Assembly: GCA_003486705.1 (NCBI GenBank)
Contig: DNGE01000028.1
Span: forward strand, 5,336 to 12,009
DNA length: 6,674 nt
Direction of reading: 5' to 3'
Source: Bacillota bacterium
Lineage (GTDB): Bacteria; Bacillota_I; Bacilli_A; MOL361; Turicibacteraceae
A program made the translations under genes and the position numbers. Below, piece by piece: positions 6,205 to 6,674 of this stretch (positions are counted from its first letter, which is position 1; every line of letters starts with the position of its first letter). The notes beneath the pieces were generated by a model. That model was given only the letters and a program-made list of their open reading frames with translations. It was not told where the DNA came from and made no database searches.

Positions 6205-6524
6205 TTCGAAAACTCCTTTATCCACTGTTCTTGAGTAAACATTTTTGCATAATTACGATGCTTAATTTTATTGCAAACATAAAAAACACCCGACGAGTTT
6301 AGGCATAACTTGTATAGGTTAAACCATTTCATCCCCATCGTTGTATGTTTAAGCACATTAGATGCGACTGGATTAATCCTATTCTTTACGAACTTTACCG
6401 CTTAAATGCTTTGGATATTAAAAAGATAATCCTTCTTATCCGTACCATTTTTAAAAAGCAATCGGCATCTGAATTTTTTGAAACGACACTTCTTAATTTT
6501 TTTCACTGCAGAGGACCCTATCAT
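6201..6524 (-). pseudogene. possible small gene broken by one stop codon
   Basis: One minus-strand frame stays open for 107 codons except for a single TAA at 6404-6402. Before the stop it gives a very basic segment (from the GTG at 6506: VKKIKKCRFKKFRCR...); after it come 66 codons ending ...EQWIKEFSK, whose TGA overlaps the ATG of the phosphodiesterase gene. Neither the ATG at 6524 nor the GTG at 6506 has a ribosome binding site, and I recognise no family. A plus-strand frame in exact codon register (6345-6665) is also open, so the openness may partly be a base-composition effect. It could be a decayed gene, an upstream reading frame within a long leader, or nothing. Confidence 0.2.
6213..6218 (-). 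promoter_or_regulatory. ribosome binding site of the phosphodiesterase gene
   Basis: AAGGAG on the minus strand ends 8 bases before the ATG at 6204 and decides that start over the GTG at 6225. Confidence 0.75.
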
Positions 6525-6535
6525 CTTGATAGGGT
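6515..6535. repeat. 9-bp hairpin in the phosphodiesterase leader
   Basis: ACCCTATCA (6515-6523) pairs with TGATAGGGT (6527-6535) around TCT. There is no T tract on either side, so it is not a terminator. It lies about 35 bases after the predicted minus-strand transcription start and may stabilise the 5' end of that RNA. Confidence 0.6.
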
Positions 6536-6575
6536 GAAGCGTTTATTTAGCCACTATTTTTATAAACTCCTTAAT

Positions 6576-6604
6576 ATTATACCCGCTATTGTTAGCTTGA
6601 ACAA
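6576..6604 (-). promoter_or_regulatory. putative promoter for the phosphodiesterase transcript
   Basis: On the minus strand TTGTTC (6604-6599) is followed by a 17-base spacer and a perfect TATAAT (6581-6576). An AAGGAG follows at 6572-6567 but no sensible start codon sits behind it. The nearest supported gene downstream is the phosphodiesterase. Confidence 0.6.
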
Positions 6605-6674
6605 ATCTTTTGTCCATATAAGTCGCTTATATTTAGTTTATTCACATAAGAAAGGCCACCTCTAAAAAAGCAGG

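Larger units (their letters stand above)
6205..6575 (-). other. long leader region upstream of the phosphodiesterase gene
   Basis: If transcription begins at the promoter at 6604-6576, about 365 bases precede the phosphodiesterase start. The stretch holds a 9-bp hairpin near its 5' end and the broken reading frame described separately. No known riboswitch or T-box signature was recognised. Confidence 0.4.

Noticed and set aside
6515..6535. Hairpin considered as a terminator of an upstream gene
   Set aside because: Neither strand has a T tract after it.
6345..6665. 106-codon open frame on the plus strand at the right end
   Set aside because: It has no ribosome binding site, no recognised family, and lies opposite a good minus-strand promoter. 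It is in exact codon register with the open minus-strand frame, so one may be a shadow of the other. I cannot fully exclude it.

Overview
The window looks like chromosomal DNA of a low-GC Gram-positive bacterium (Bacillota). Reasons: strong AAGGAGG-type ribosome binding sites, TTGACA/TATAAT-type promoters with 17-base spacers, AT-rich coding sequence, and a gene of the Spx family, which is typical of Bacilli and their relatives. I cannot name the genus from sequence alone. No rRNA, tRNA, CRISPR, transposase or phage genes were seen.

Left part, plus strand (1-2910): a two-gene operon, tldD-like followed by a tldE/pmbA-like gene, with stop and start codons overlapping by one base (TAATG). The first carries the metalloprotease motif HEAFGH; the second lacks it, as expected for the partner subunit. 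Two hairpins follow the operon. Middle part (2987-3760): a lone plus-strand gene for a three-helix membrane protein of unknown function, ending in a 16-bp hairpin that can terminate transcription from both sides.

Right part, minus strand, read from right to left: a long leader region (6205-6604) with a good promoter and a broken small reading frame; a cytoplasmic alkaline-phosphatase-superfamily phosphodiesterase/pyrophosphatase (6204-5053) with its own terminator; a GC-richer, hairpin-filled gap (4879-5013); a MarR-family regulator (4821-4390); a 16-bp hairpin; and an Spx-like protein (4237-3773).

The most interesting unit is the marR-spx pair. The same 13 bases, TTTGTACATACAA, lie at the predicted transcription start of marR and over the predicted -35 box of spx. 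This suggests that the MarR protein represses itself and the Spx-like protein together. The Spx-like protein is unusual: its redox switch is CTSS instead of CTSC, and it has an extra C-terminal tail ending in cysteine. The MarR protein has two cysteines in its first helix. Together they look like a small stress- or redox-responsive regulatory circuit, which is inference and not shown directly.
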